Shown here: positions 1 through 7,311 of the stretch, in pieces
Layout of the letters: every line of letters begins with the position of its first letter
Numbering within the stretch: the stretch's first letter is position 1
The notes under the pieces: generated by a model
What the model was told of the DNA's origin: nothing
The model's database searches: none
Seen by the model: only the letters and a program-made list of their open reading frames with translations
Position numbers and translations under genes: made by a program
Assembly (NCBI GenBank): GCA_024276595.1
Contig: JAJRWW010000238.1
Location: forward strand, 1 to 12,681
Reading direction: 5' to 3'
Length of the DNA: 12,681 nt
DNA from: Myxococcota bacterium
GTDB taxonomy: Bacteria > Myxococcota_A > Polyangia > HGW-17 > JAJRWW01

Positions 1-40
1 GATGGTCTCCTGGGCCTCACCGGCGGCCAGCCATGTCTCT
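1..40 (-). other. Possible out-of-frame continuation of the kinase TPR tail
   Basis: Beyond the kinase stop codon the minus strand stays open in a shifted frame to the window edge. It reads EETWLAAGEAQETI, which has the Leu-Ala-Gly-Glu-Ala pattern of a TPR helix. It resembles the in-frame stretch LASTLARSGSRVEARALLE (residues 836-854) just before the stop. This fits either a frameshift (real or sequencing error) or a chance open frame. Only 40 bases are visible, so it cannot be settled here. Confidence 0.35.
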
Positions 41-2677
41 TCACAGGGAGGCGGTGACCTCCAGGCGGGCGGCCTCCTCGTGCCACCCGGCCGCCACCGC
101 CGAGTCCTTGGCCGACTCCAGCAGGGCGCGGGCCTCCACCCTGCTTCCGCTGCGCGCCAGGGTGCTGGCGAGCCCGAAGATGACCCGCAGCCAGGCGCCG
201 CGCAGGTCCGGATCGCCCACCTCCGGGGCAGGGCTGGGCAAGAGGCTCAGGGCCCGGCGGAACGCCTGGCCAGCGCCCTCCTCGTCCATCACCGTGAGGG
301 CCCACTCGCCGGCCGCAATCAGCTCGGGCAGGGCGCCCTCCCTGGCCGCCTCCGAGTGCCACAGGTGGTGCGCCCGAAGGAGCGGGCTGTGACCCTCGCC
401 ATGCAGGTGCCGGGCCACTCGCCCGTGGAGCTCTGCGCGGATCCCGGCGGGGATGGCGGCGTAGACCACCTGCCTCACGTGCGGGTGCGCAAACCTCAGG
501 CCCGCCGAGCCCCTCACCAGGAAGGTGCGGCTCGCCAGGGCCTCCAGCGCCTGCCGCGCATCCTCCCCAAAGGTGGAGATGCGAGCGATGGCCTCGGGGT
601 TGACCGTGTCTCCCACCACGGCCGCAACGTGCAGAACCGCCCTCACCTGCGGGGGCAAGGCGTTTGCTCGCGCCACTATCACGTCTGCCAGCCCGCGCGG
701 GGGATCGGACGCCGGGTTTGAGCGGGAGTAGGCTATTAGCTGCATCAGGTGCAAGGGGTTGCCCTTGGACCTCTCGGCGAGCCAGGTGATCTCCTCGTCC
801 TCCAGGCCGCCGTCGCACAGCTCCAGGGCCAGCTCCTCCGTCTCCGCAGGGGTCAGCCCTTGCAGGGAGACCTCCCCAAAGCCTGGGGGCCAGAGCGCCA
901 CGAGCTCCGGCCGGTGAGACAGGAGGATCACCAGGTCCGCGTCCACGTCGCTTGTCGAGAGGGACTGCACCAGCTCCCTGGACGCGCCGTCCATTCGATC
1001 AAAGTCCTCGAAAAAGAGCGCCGTGGGACGCCGCCGGGCCTCGGAGAGCACCAGCTCTCGCCAGGCCTCCGCCCGGAGCACTCGCCTCTCGTCAACGCTC
1101 AGCCCGCCGGGCTTGCCCAGGTTGTACAGATCGGCCAGGCCGTGGAAATGCTCCTCGGACAGCTCGCGGGGAGCGAGGGCGTCCGAGAGGTCGTCCAGGT
1201 CCACCGGCTCGCAGGGCAGCTCCATGAGCTCGGTAGCCGCCCGGTGGATGGCTCCCAGGGGCTCGGGGAGCTCCCACGGGTCCGGGCGGACCACTATGCC
1301 CCTGCGCCCCTCGGAGGCCACCCGCCCCAGCAGGGTGGAGGCCACGCGCCTGCGCCCCACTCCGGGAGCTCCCACGATGCGGAGCATCCTGAGCCCGGGC
1401 TTCACCAGCTCCCGCTCCAGCTCCTCCAGCAGGTCCACCCTGCCCACCAGGGGCACGTTGGTGGGCAAGGGCACGTCGAACCAGTCCCCGCGGCTGGCAG
1501 AGGCCACCGCAGAGCCCGGGTTCAGCTCGGATGTGGGTCGCAGATCGGCGCTGTCGGGGGGCGCGGTGCGACGATGCAAGATGTCCGAGGAGCCCAGCTC
1601 CAGCGAGCTGGAAGGAGCCCCCGACCGATCCAGGGAGGCGCCGCAGGTGGGGCACCGCTTCGCCCCGGGGAGGTAGCCCGACGAGCAGCTCCCGCAGGAG
1701 AGGAGCACCGGAGCGGACTGGTCCGTGTCCGTGACCATGGCCCAGGTGTCCACCACCTTCAGAAACTCCACCGCCGAGGGCAGCCTCTCCTCGGGGGCCT
1801 TGGCCAGGGCACAAAGGACGATGGCGTCCAGCGAGGGGGGAATGGCCCGGTCCTTGGCTCGAACGGACGGCGCCACGGGCTCGTCCGAGATCTGGGCGGA
1901 CATGACCTCGGCCGGGGATCGCCCCTCAAAGGGCCGGCGGCCGGTGAGCATCTCGTACAGCACCACGCCCGCGGCGTACAGGTCGCTCCTGGCGTCCAGA
2001 TCGTGCCCTCGGGCCTGCTCGGGGGACATGTACTCCGGCGTGCCACAGACCATACCCGTGCGGGTGACTCTTTTCTCCCTGTCCCTGCGAAGGGTGGCGA
2101 TCCCGAAGTCGAGCACCTTCACGTGGTTCAGGCCGTGACCTCGGTCAATGAGGAAGATATTGGCCGGCTTGAGATCCCGGTGCACGATGGCCATGGCGTG
2201 GGCAGCCTCCAGGACCGACAGGATCTGCCGTATCAGCCAGATGGACTGCCCCACCGACAGGACCTCCGTTGCCAGCACCTGGTCCAGGCTCGCTCCCTGG
2301 AGGTACTCCATCACCAGGTAGCTGGCGCCGGAGGCGCTGGTGCCAAAGTCCAAGATGGCGATGGAGTTGGGGTGGTTGAGCCTGGAGGCCACCTGTGCCT
2401 CCCGCTCGAAGCGCTTCAGGGCGGTGGCGTCCCCCACGTAGCGATCGTGCAGCAGCTTCACCGCCACGGTGTGCCCCACCTCCAGCACCTCGGCCCGGTA
2501 CACCGCTCCCATGCCCCCCTCTCCCAGCTTCCTCACCAGCCGGTAGCGTCCCCCCAGCACGGTGCCGATGTAGGGATCTCCCACTATCTGTGCCGCCTCG
2601 GACAGGGAGGCGCCGCAGGCGGAGCAGAAGGCCTGGGTGGGCAAGCAGACGTTGCTGCAGGTCGGACAGCGTTTCAT
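41..2677 (-). CDS. Ser/Thr protein kinase with two zinc ribbons and a C-terminal AAA/STAND-type ATPase module
   Basis: Cytoplasmic Hanks-type protein kinase (878 aa) joined to a signalling ATPase module. Residues 4-21 form a zinc ribbon (C4, C7, C18, C21). The kinase domain spans about 44-312 and has every catalytic element: glycine loop GEGGMGAVY (52-60), K74, HRDLKPAN (166-173, catalytic D168), DFG (190-192), and a Thr-containing activation segment ending in SPE (218-220). A second zinc ribbon follows (C328, C331, C342, C345), then a linker, then an AAA_16-like domain from about 405. Its Walker A region reads GAPGVGRRR (436-444), so the usual GK[S/T] is replaced by Arg. Walker B-like ALFFEDFD is at 553-560 and GNPL at 639-642; a helical TPR-like tail starts near 780. 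No transmembrane segment is visible. The ATG lies 6 nt after the preceding stop, without a clear Shine-Dalgarno sequence, suggesting coupled translation; the zinc ribbon supports this start. The C-terminus may be cut short by a frameshift. The substrate is unknown. Confidence 0.93.
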   Translation of the reverse strand: MKRCPTCSNVCLPTQAFCSACGASLSEAAQIVGDPYIGTVLGGRYRLVRKLGEGGMGAVYRAEVLEVGHTVAVKLLHDRYVGDATALKRFEREAQVASRLNHPNSIAILDFGTSASGASYLVMEYLQGASLDQVLATEVLSVGQSIWLIRQILSVLEAAHAMAIVHRDLKPANIFLIDRGHGLNHVKVLDFGIATLRRDREKRVTRTGMVCGTPEYMSPEQARGHDLDARSDLYAAGVVLYEMLTGRRPFEGRSPAEVMSAQISDEPVAPSVRAKDRAIPPSLDAIVLCALAKAPEERLPSAVEFLKVVDTWAMVTDTDQSAPVLLSCGSCSSGYLPGAKRCPTCGASLDRSGAPSSSLELGSSDILHRRTAPPDSADLRPTSELNPGSAVASASRGDWFDVPLPTNVPLVGRVDLLEELERELVKPGLRMLRIVGAPGVGRRRVASTLLGRVASEGRRGIVVRPDPWELPEPLGAIHRAATELMELPCEPVDLDDLSDALAPRELSEEHFHGLADLYNLGKPGGLSVDERRVLRAEAWRELVLSEARRRPTALFFEDFDRMDGASRELVQSLSTSDVDADLVILLSHRPELVALWPPGFGEVSLQGLTPAETEELALELCDGGLEDEEITWLAERSKGNPLHLMQLIAYSRSNPASDPPRGLADVIVARANALPPQVRAVLHVAAVVGDTVNPEAIARISTFGEDARQALEALASRTFLVRGSAGLRFAHPHVRQVVYAAIPAGIRAELHGRVARHLHGEGHSPLLRAHHLWHSEAAREGALPELIAAGEWALTVMDEEGAGQAFRRALSLLPSPAPEVGDPDLRGAWLRVIFGLASTLARSGSRVEARALLESAKDSAVAAGWHEEAARLEVTASL

Positions 2678-2683
2678 GGTGGG

Positions 2684-3268
2684 CTAGTTCACGGGGGCTC
2701 GACGCAACCGCCTCCGGCGCCTGGTCACAAGCCGAGCCACAGCCAGGTCCACAGCCTTGCGCAGCGCCGCCGTGGCGGCCTGGTGCCGCGCCGAGAGCAC
2801 CTCCCCCTGGAGGACGACCGACACCCGGGTTTCGCTCCTGCCGCGACCCTTCACGGCAAATGTGCCCTTGCGAGCTCGCTCTCGACGCCGTCCACGCAGC
2901 GACACCTCCGCCACGGCCAGCAGGTACCTCTCGCCGCCCCTGGTGACCACCTGGTGGCTGAGCGACTCCAGCCTGGCGACAACCCCGAACCAGCGCAGCC
3001 GGCGCCTCCTCAGCTCCCACGCCAGACGCCAGCCGGTGAGCTTCTTGGGGCCCAGAGAGGTTATCACCAGCGGGTGCTCATGGAGGGCCTTGCCCAGAGC
3101 CACCTTCAGCCGAGCCAGGACCCTGGGCGCCGGGCTGGCAGACTCCACCCCCTCCACGGTCAATAGCAGCCTGGGCTTCACTTTTTGGCGAGCGCGCCCA
3201 TGTGCGATCCCCGCAAGGAGAGGCACAAGGAGCAGTGAAAGTAGTATCGCTGTGGTCCTGGATCCCAT
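2684..3268 (-). CDS. Small, highly basic exported protein of unknown function
   Basis: Not recognised as a named family. The product is 194 aa. It opens with a clear signal peptide: MGSRTTAI, a hydrophobic stretch of Leu, Val and Ala, then AGIAHGRA as the likely cleavage region, so it is probably periplasmic. The mature part is exceptionally rich in Arg, with an RRRRRLRR-like run near the C-terminus. It alternates putative strands and helices (LLLTVEGV, RYLLAVAEVSL, ALRKAVDLAVARLV). This loosely recalls the LpoB/CsgG-type alpha-beta fold, but that is only a guess. I chose the ATG at 3268 because GAGGGAAAGG lies immediately upstream of it. A GTG at 3283 would add five residues but has no ribosome binding site. 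The gene sits 24 nt after the TPR lipoprotein gene and 6 nt before the kinase gene, so it is almost certainly co-transcribed with both. Confidence 0.75.
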   Translation of the reverse strand: MGSRTTAILLSLLLVPLLAGIAHGRARQKVKPRLLLTVEGVESASPAPRVLARLKVALGKALHEHPLVITSLGPKKLTGWRLAWELRRRRLRWFGVVARLESLSHQVVTRGGERYLLAVAEVSLRGRRRERARKGTFAVKGRGRSETRVSVVLQGEVLSARHQAATAALRKAVDLAVARLVTRRRRRLRRAPVN

Positions 3269-3292
3269 CTGCCTTTCCCTCACAGAGCCGGG

Positions 3293-5584
3293 TCAGCGCC
3301 CCGGCGGCCGGGTTGGCGCCCCCAACCTCAGGTAACGACGCACCATCTTGTACTCGAAGAAGGCCATCATCTCACTGTCAACTATTCGCTGCCAGAGCCT
3401 CCGCGCCGAGGCCCTCTTGCCCTGGCGTAGCAGCCGCATGGAGCGATAAAAGTCCAGCTCTGCACGCTGGCCCTTCGTCCTGGCCCTGGCTGCCAGCTCG
3501 GAGTAGCTGGCCAGACCCAGGTGGAAGCGCGCGAGCTGATGGTACCACTGCTTGCCCTTCAGGTGCTTGATGAAAACCTCTGCCAGGCCCAGCCGCTCGG
3601 GGTCCACCTTCATGCGCTTGCCCAGGTCCAGGATCCAAAATGAGCAGTAGGCCTTGAGGTACTCGCTGATCTCGGTGCGAGCCAGGGCGCGGTGGTAGGC
3701 GTCCAGCGCCTCGTCGAAATGCCCCCGCATGACCAGAAAGGAGATCACATCCACGTAGGTGGAGCTGCGCTCTGGCGCCCGGTCCAGGGCGGTTTCGAAA
3801 GAGCGGAGGGCAATCCTCCGCTGGCCCGCCTCGTAAAAGAGCTTGCCCACGATCACGAGCACCTCTGCCTGCAGCCGGGGATTGCGCAGGGCCTTGAGCA
3901 AGAACTGCCCGCTGCGGAGAGCCTCTCGCCGCAGCCGCTCGGCGCTGGCCTCGGAGGCCCTGGCCTCGCGGCGGAGCCGGTCGGCCACTCGAGGGTCCTT
4001 TGCCCCGGAGGCCCTGGCCCGCAGCTTCGCAGCCAGCCTCTTGTGCGCTCGAACCCTCAGTGGCGTGGTGCGAAACTTCCAGTAGGTGCGCCAGCCGAAG
4101 CTGCCCTTGATCTCCCTTTGCAGAGCGTCCAACCTGGCTATGGCCACCTCCTGGCGCCCCCGCCAAAAAGCGATCTCCGCGAGCTGGAGCTGCACCTGGG
4201 GGGTGGGCTTGATCTTGAGCGCCCTGCGCAAGACCCTCACCGCCTCGCCGATGAGCCCCGCGTCAAAGAGCCCCCTGCCCAGCATGAAGCGCACCTCCGC
4301 CATGGAGGACTTGAGCGGATGGGTCACGAACCAGGCCTGGGCGGCGCGGTGGAGCCGCTCGAGGAAGCGCACCTCCAGCCGCACCTGGTCCAGCCGCTCC
4401 TGGGCCAGGAGCGCCATGAGCCGATCCAGGTACGTGGCGGCGTAGACGTCCCAGGCTCTCCGGTAGGACGGATCCGCCCGGATGGCGGCCTCGAAGTGGA
4501 CCAGGGCTGCCAGGGTGTGCTTTTGCCGCAGCGCCAAGGCCCCCAGGCAGTAGTGCCCGTTGGGATCGTGCGGACGGCGCGACACGGCCATCCGGCACAG
4601 CTCGCGGGCCGAGAGGGGCCAGCGGGGCGCCAGCGCCTCCGACAGGGTCAAGAGCGGCGCGATGCCCTGCCGGGCGTCCAGGGCCGCCGCCAGCAGCGCT
4701 GCCAGGTGAGGGTCCCCGTAGGCGCCCGCGCGCACCTGTGACAAGGTGCGCAGGAGCCCCCGCCGATCCCTGTCCATGACCTGCAGCCGCACGCGCTGCC
4801 AGCCATACTCCCGCACGGCGGAGGCGGCCTGCCGCACGGAGCGCAAGGGCGGCACCTTGCCCATGCGGCCGAAGCCCCCGAGCGCCCGGTGCTGCCTGGC
4901 GAGGAGCCCGGCCAGGGTGCGCCTGACAAAGGGCGAAGGCCAGCGGCGGTGCACCTTGTCGAGCACCTCCACTGCGTCGCTGTGGCGAGGGATCCTCCCC
5001 AGCAGGGGCTCCTGCAGGTCCACCAGCCAGCGCACGACCTGGAGGAGCTCCTTCCGCCTCGAGGGCGAGCCCTGCTCCAGGCTCACGAGCACCGCGAGGG
5101 CGGTCAAGCTCTCCTCGGCGCCACCCCGGGGAGCGAAGGTGCTCAGCACCATCCGTGCGGCCCGCTCCAGGTCGGCCGCCACCGGGGCTGGGAGCCTCTC
5201 CGGGCTCCTCGAGCCCAGGTCGGCAAACAGGCTCAACATGTCCAGAAAATGCGCGAACCCCTGCACACCCTGACCGTGACGCAGCTCGGCGCCCAGCCGG
5301 GAGACGATGTGAACCTGGAGGGATCTACGGATCCGCCGGACCCGAGGAGAGCCCGGAAGGGCGCGGGCAAGCTCCAGCGCGTCCCGGAATCGCTCCACCG
5401 AGGTGGGGCTGACCGCGGGCCACTGGGGTGGTCTTGGCAGCACCGGCCCTGGTCGCCGGGGAGGCCGCCTGGTGCCTCGCGGCCGCGGGCACCCGCCCAG
5501 GGCAATGACCGCGCCCATGACCAGAGCAAGTGACATTCCGCGTGCCAGGAAAAATGTCTGCATACACGGCACCGCTTTCTCCAT
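3293..5584 (-). CDS. TPR-repeat lipoprotein
   Basis: Predicted lipoprotein of 763 aa. The N-terminus has a basic/polar start, a hydrophobic core (about 18-29) and lipobox LGGC, giving a lipidated Cys32. A Pro/Arg-rich linker follows to about residue 58, then an almost wholly helical body. TPR-like helix pairs are clearest at 343-376 (GHYCLGALALRQ, ALVHFEAAIRADP), 431-490 (MLGRGLFDAGLIGEAVRVLR) and 573-636 (VGKLFYEAGQRRIALRSFETA). TPRs are protein-docking surfaces, so a scaffold role in the periplasm is likely; partners are unknown. The open frame extends 47 codons further upstream inside the preceding gene, but the ATG at 5584 overlaps that gene's stop as TGATG and puts the lipoprotein signal at the N-terminus, so I prefer it. 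A strongly Arg/Ala-rich coiled stretch lies at about 505-560. Confidence 0.85.
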   Translation of the reverse strand: MEKAVPCMQTFFLARGMSLALVMGAVIALGGCPRPRGTRRPPRRPGPVLPRPPQWPAVSPTSVERFRDALELARALPGSPRVRRIRRSLQVHIVSRLGAELRHGQGVQGFAHFLDMLSLFADLGSRSPERLPAPVAADLERAARMVLSTFAPRGGAEESLTALAVLVSLEQGSPSRRKELLQVVRWLVDLQEPLLGRIPRHSDAVEVLDKVHRRWPSPFVRRTLAGLLARQHRALGGFGRMGKVPPLRSVRQAASAVREYGWQRVRLQVMDRDRRGLLRTLSQVRAGAYGDPHLAALLAAALDARQGIAPLLTLSEALAPRWPLSARELCRMAVSRRPHDPNGHYCLGALALRQKHTLAALVHFEAAIRADPSYRRAWDVYAATYLDRLMALLAQERLDQVRLEVRFLERLHRAAQAWFVTHPLKSSMAEVRFMLGRGLFDAGLIGEAVRVLRRALKIKPTPQVQLQLAEIAFWRGRQEVAIARLDALQREIKGSFGWRTYWKFRTTPLRVRAHKRLAAKLRARASGAKDPRVADRLRREARASEASAERLRREALRSGQFLLKALRNPRLQAEVLVIVGKLFYEAGQRRIALRSFETALDRAPERSSTYVDVISFLVMRGHFDEALDAYHRALARTEISEYLKAYCSFWILDLGKRMKVDPERLGLAEVFIKHLKGKQWYHQLARFHLGLASYSELAARARTKGQRAELDFYRSMRLLRQGKRASARRLWQRIVDSEMMAFFEYKMVRRYLRLGAPTRPPGR

Positions 5585-7032
5585 CAAATGTGATCGTACG
5601 AGATCCCTATGCCGAACCGGTGGGTCATCATGAAGTAGCGGCCAGCCGCCGAGGGCAGCCCTTTCCCCTCCATGGCCCTTCGGCAGTTGTCGCTCCACAG
5701 GATGTCCACCCGATCCTCCACACACCGGGCCAGGTGCCCGGGGTCGAACCCGGAGTCTCGAACCCGGACATCCGGCGCCAGCACCAGGGAGTAGCCCAGG
5801 TAGATGCCCACGCGGCGGTGGGGCCTCCAGACCAGCCCCAGGGCCAGGTCTGCCTTGTGGCTGTCCATGGCGGCAGGGTTAACCCACTCCCGCTTCACCG
5901 CTGGCGACTCGTACAGGAGCCCCACGGTGAGCTTGAGCCTCTCCCCGAACCGGTGCGCCACCGAGCCCGACAGCCGAAAGACGTCCTGAAAGCCGCGGTA
6001 ATGCCGGAAGCTCAGGTCCCAGTTGGCCATGCCCGCCTGCCCTCGCAGCTCGTTGCCCGTGAGGGTAAACTCCAGGTCCTGCTGCTCGCTCCAGCGGGCC
6101 CACTCCAGGCCGAGCCCAAAGGTCCAGCTCCCTCGACGCCAGCTCGCGCCCAGGGTCAGAGAGTCCGGCAGGTCGTAGGTGGTGTGGGCTCGCCCGGAGT
6201 AGGTGCGCCAGGCCCCCTCCTCCGGCACCCAGCGGGTGACCCTCGCGGCCCCCTCGGCGGTGATGTTCCGCTTGTCCACGCTCACCACCTTGCTCCTGTA
6301 CGAGAGACCCACGTCCAGGTTCCATGGCAGCCGCAGCACCACCCCCAGGTTGAAGCAGAAGCTGTTGGCGCCTCCCAGGAGGGTGACCCGCTCGGTGGCC
6401 TGCCCCGCCTCGTAGGGTGGCACCTGGCCGTTGCGCAGACTCCTGTCCCGGCCAAAGGACATGTTCAGCATGGAGCGCACGTAGGTCCCGCCAATCCCAA
6501 TGAGCAGCCGCTTGTGCGCACGGATCGCCACCACGCCCGGCAGAAACAGGTGGTACCACTGGCTCCGTATCCGGTGGTAACGCAGGGGCCCATCCTGGGA
6601 TGGGTTGGGCGATGAGACCGGCGCGGCGTAGCGCTGCCACTCGGCCATTGGGCTCAGCAGCCCAACGCCGATTACAAACAGCTTGCTTCCCAGGTCGGAG
6701 GTGAGGCCAAAGTAGCCCGTGGGGGTCAAGCTCACGAAGCGCTGGCTGTCAAAGTGGAGATCCGCGTCGGGGCCTGGGTTTCCCGTGTCGCTCCTGATGG
6801 CAGCGCGACGCACCCGGCCGTGATCCACCCGCAGGCCGCCCAGCAAGAAGACGTGCGTGTCCTTGAGCATCCCGATGGTCGCGGGGTTGCGCATCATGTT
6901 CCCAGGGTGGGGATCCACGGGGCTGCCCAGGTTTGCGCCCCCGTACCTGGGGTCCTCCAGCGGAGCGGCCAGGGCGGCTCGCCCCGGGCCGCCAGCGACG
7001 GCGCAGACCAGCACCACGACGAGCAGCGCCAT
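5584..7032 (-). CDS. OmpP1/FadL-family outer-membrane protein
   Basis: Predicted outer-membrane beta-barrel of 482 aa, related to FadL channels for hydrophobic compounds. The hydrophobic start MALLVVVLVCAVAG is followed by a small-residue cleavage region (ALAAP, about 20-24). FadL-like marks are the NPA motif (49-51) in the N-terminal plug, YRSKV (245-249), LPDSLTLGASWR (288-299), and many alternating aromatic/hydrophobic strands such as WTFGLGLEWARW and GIYLGYSLVLA. Two cysteines (C437, C450) in the last large loop could form a disulfide. The barrel ends FGIGISYDHI without a terminal aromatic residue. The substrate cannot be read from the sequence. Start choice: an ATG at 7134 would add 34 residues rich in Pro and rare codons (AGA, ATA) ahead of the signal peptide and has no ribosome binding site, so I prefer 7032, although its own site is also weak. 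It is the first gene of the leftward operon. Confidence 0.85.
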   Translation of the reverse strand: MALLVVVLVCAVAGGPGRAALAAPLEDPRYGGANLGSPVDPHPGNMMRNPATIGMLKDTHVFLLGGLRVDHGRVRRAAIRSDTGNPGPDADLHFDSQRFVSLTPTGYFGLTSDLGSKLFVIGVGLLSPMAEWQRYAAPVSSPNPSQDGPLRYHRIRSQWYHLFLPGVVAIRAHKRLLIGIGGTYVRSMLNMSFGRDRSLRNGQVPPYEAGQATERVTLLGGANSFCFNLGVVLRLPWNLDVGLSYRSKVVSVDKRNITAEGAARVTRWVPEEGAWRTYSGRAHTTYDLPDSLTLGASWRRGSWTFGLGLEWARWSEQQDLEFTLTGNELRGQAGMANWDLSFRHYRGFQDVFRLSGSVAHRFGERLKLTVGLLYESPAVKREWVNPAAMDSHKADLALGLVWRPHRRVGIYLGYSLVLAPDVRVRDSGFDPGHLARCVEDRVDILWSDNCRRAMEGKGLPSAAGRYFMMTHRFGIGISYDHI

Positions 7033-7218
7033 TGGGCCCGACGAAACGCGGGGGCCTGGGATGGCACATGGGCTCCGGTCGAGGAGGGATCCTGGAGCCT
7101 CTCGTGGCGGCTGGGTTATGGGTCTTGGCTGCATCGTCTAGGGGCCGGGTGGGCTGCCAGCGCCGGCCGGGCTGCAAGGCTGGAGCTTACCAGCCCTGCC
7201 AGCAATTGGATACAGGCC

Positions 7219-7227
7219 CATATAGCA
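7219..7227 (-). promoter_or_regulatory. Putative extended -10 promoter of the leftward operon
   Basis: The minus strand reads TGCTATATG: an extended -10 (TGn) followed by TATATG, four of six to TATAAT. No good -35 is seen at the usual distance (AGGCGG). Transcription would start near 7212, giving a leader of about 180 nt to the ATG at 7032. The assignment rests on motif and position only. Confidence 0.35.
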
Positions 7228-7263
7228 CGGACTCCCCCCGCCCGCCTCCCGCTGCTGCCCTCC

Positions 7264-7292
7264 TTGACGCTAGAGCGGCGGATGAATAACAT
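7264..7292 (+). promoter_or_regulatory. Sigma70-type promoter for the lipoprotein gene
   Basis: TTGACG (7264-7269, five of six to TTGACA) and TAACAT (7287-7292, four of six to TATAAT) are separated by exactly 17 nt. Predicted transcription start is about 7299, leaving a very short leader of about 13 nt that still contains TGGAG ahead of the ATG at 7312. The ATGs at 7282 and 7291 would lie upstream of the transcript start, so this promoter helps to decide the start codon. Confidence 0.5.
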
Positions 7293-7311
7293 GGGCACCC
7301 TGGAGACCAAG

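Larger units (their letters stand above)
7033..7311. other. Divergent intergenic region
   Basis: About 280 bases separate the leftward FadL-like gene from the rightward lipoprotein gene. It holds the most AT-rich patch in the neighbourhood (about 7201-7227) and two promoter candidates, listed separately. If the FadL-like protein starts at 7134, its first 34 codons would occupy 7033-7134. I see no RNA gene and no convincing small ORF. Confidence 0.7.

Noticed and set aside
749..3166. An 805-codon open frame on the plus strand opposite the kinase and the small exported protein
   Set aside because: It is Gly/His/Gln-rich with no recognisable domain, a typical antisense shadow in GC-rich DNA. 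The minus strand carries an unmistakable kinase.
5744..5768. Two copies of TCGAACCCGGA resembling a tRNA T-arm
   Set aside because: The stem-loop has the wrong loop length and no anticodon or acceptor arms are nearby. The bases encode part of the FadL-like protein (RVRDSGFDPG).
7033..7134. 34-residue N-terminal extension of the FadL-like protein
   Set aside because: It would place a Pro-rich stretch with rare codons in front of the signal peptide and lacks a ribosome binding site; kept only as an alternative start.
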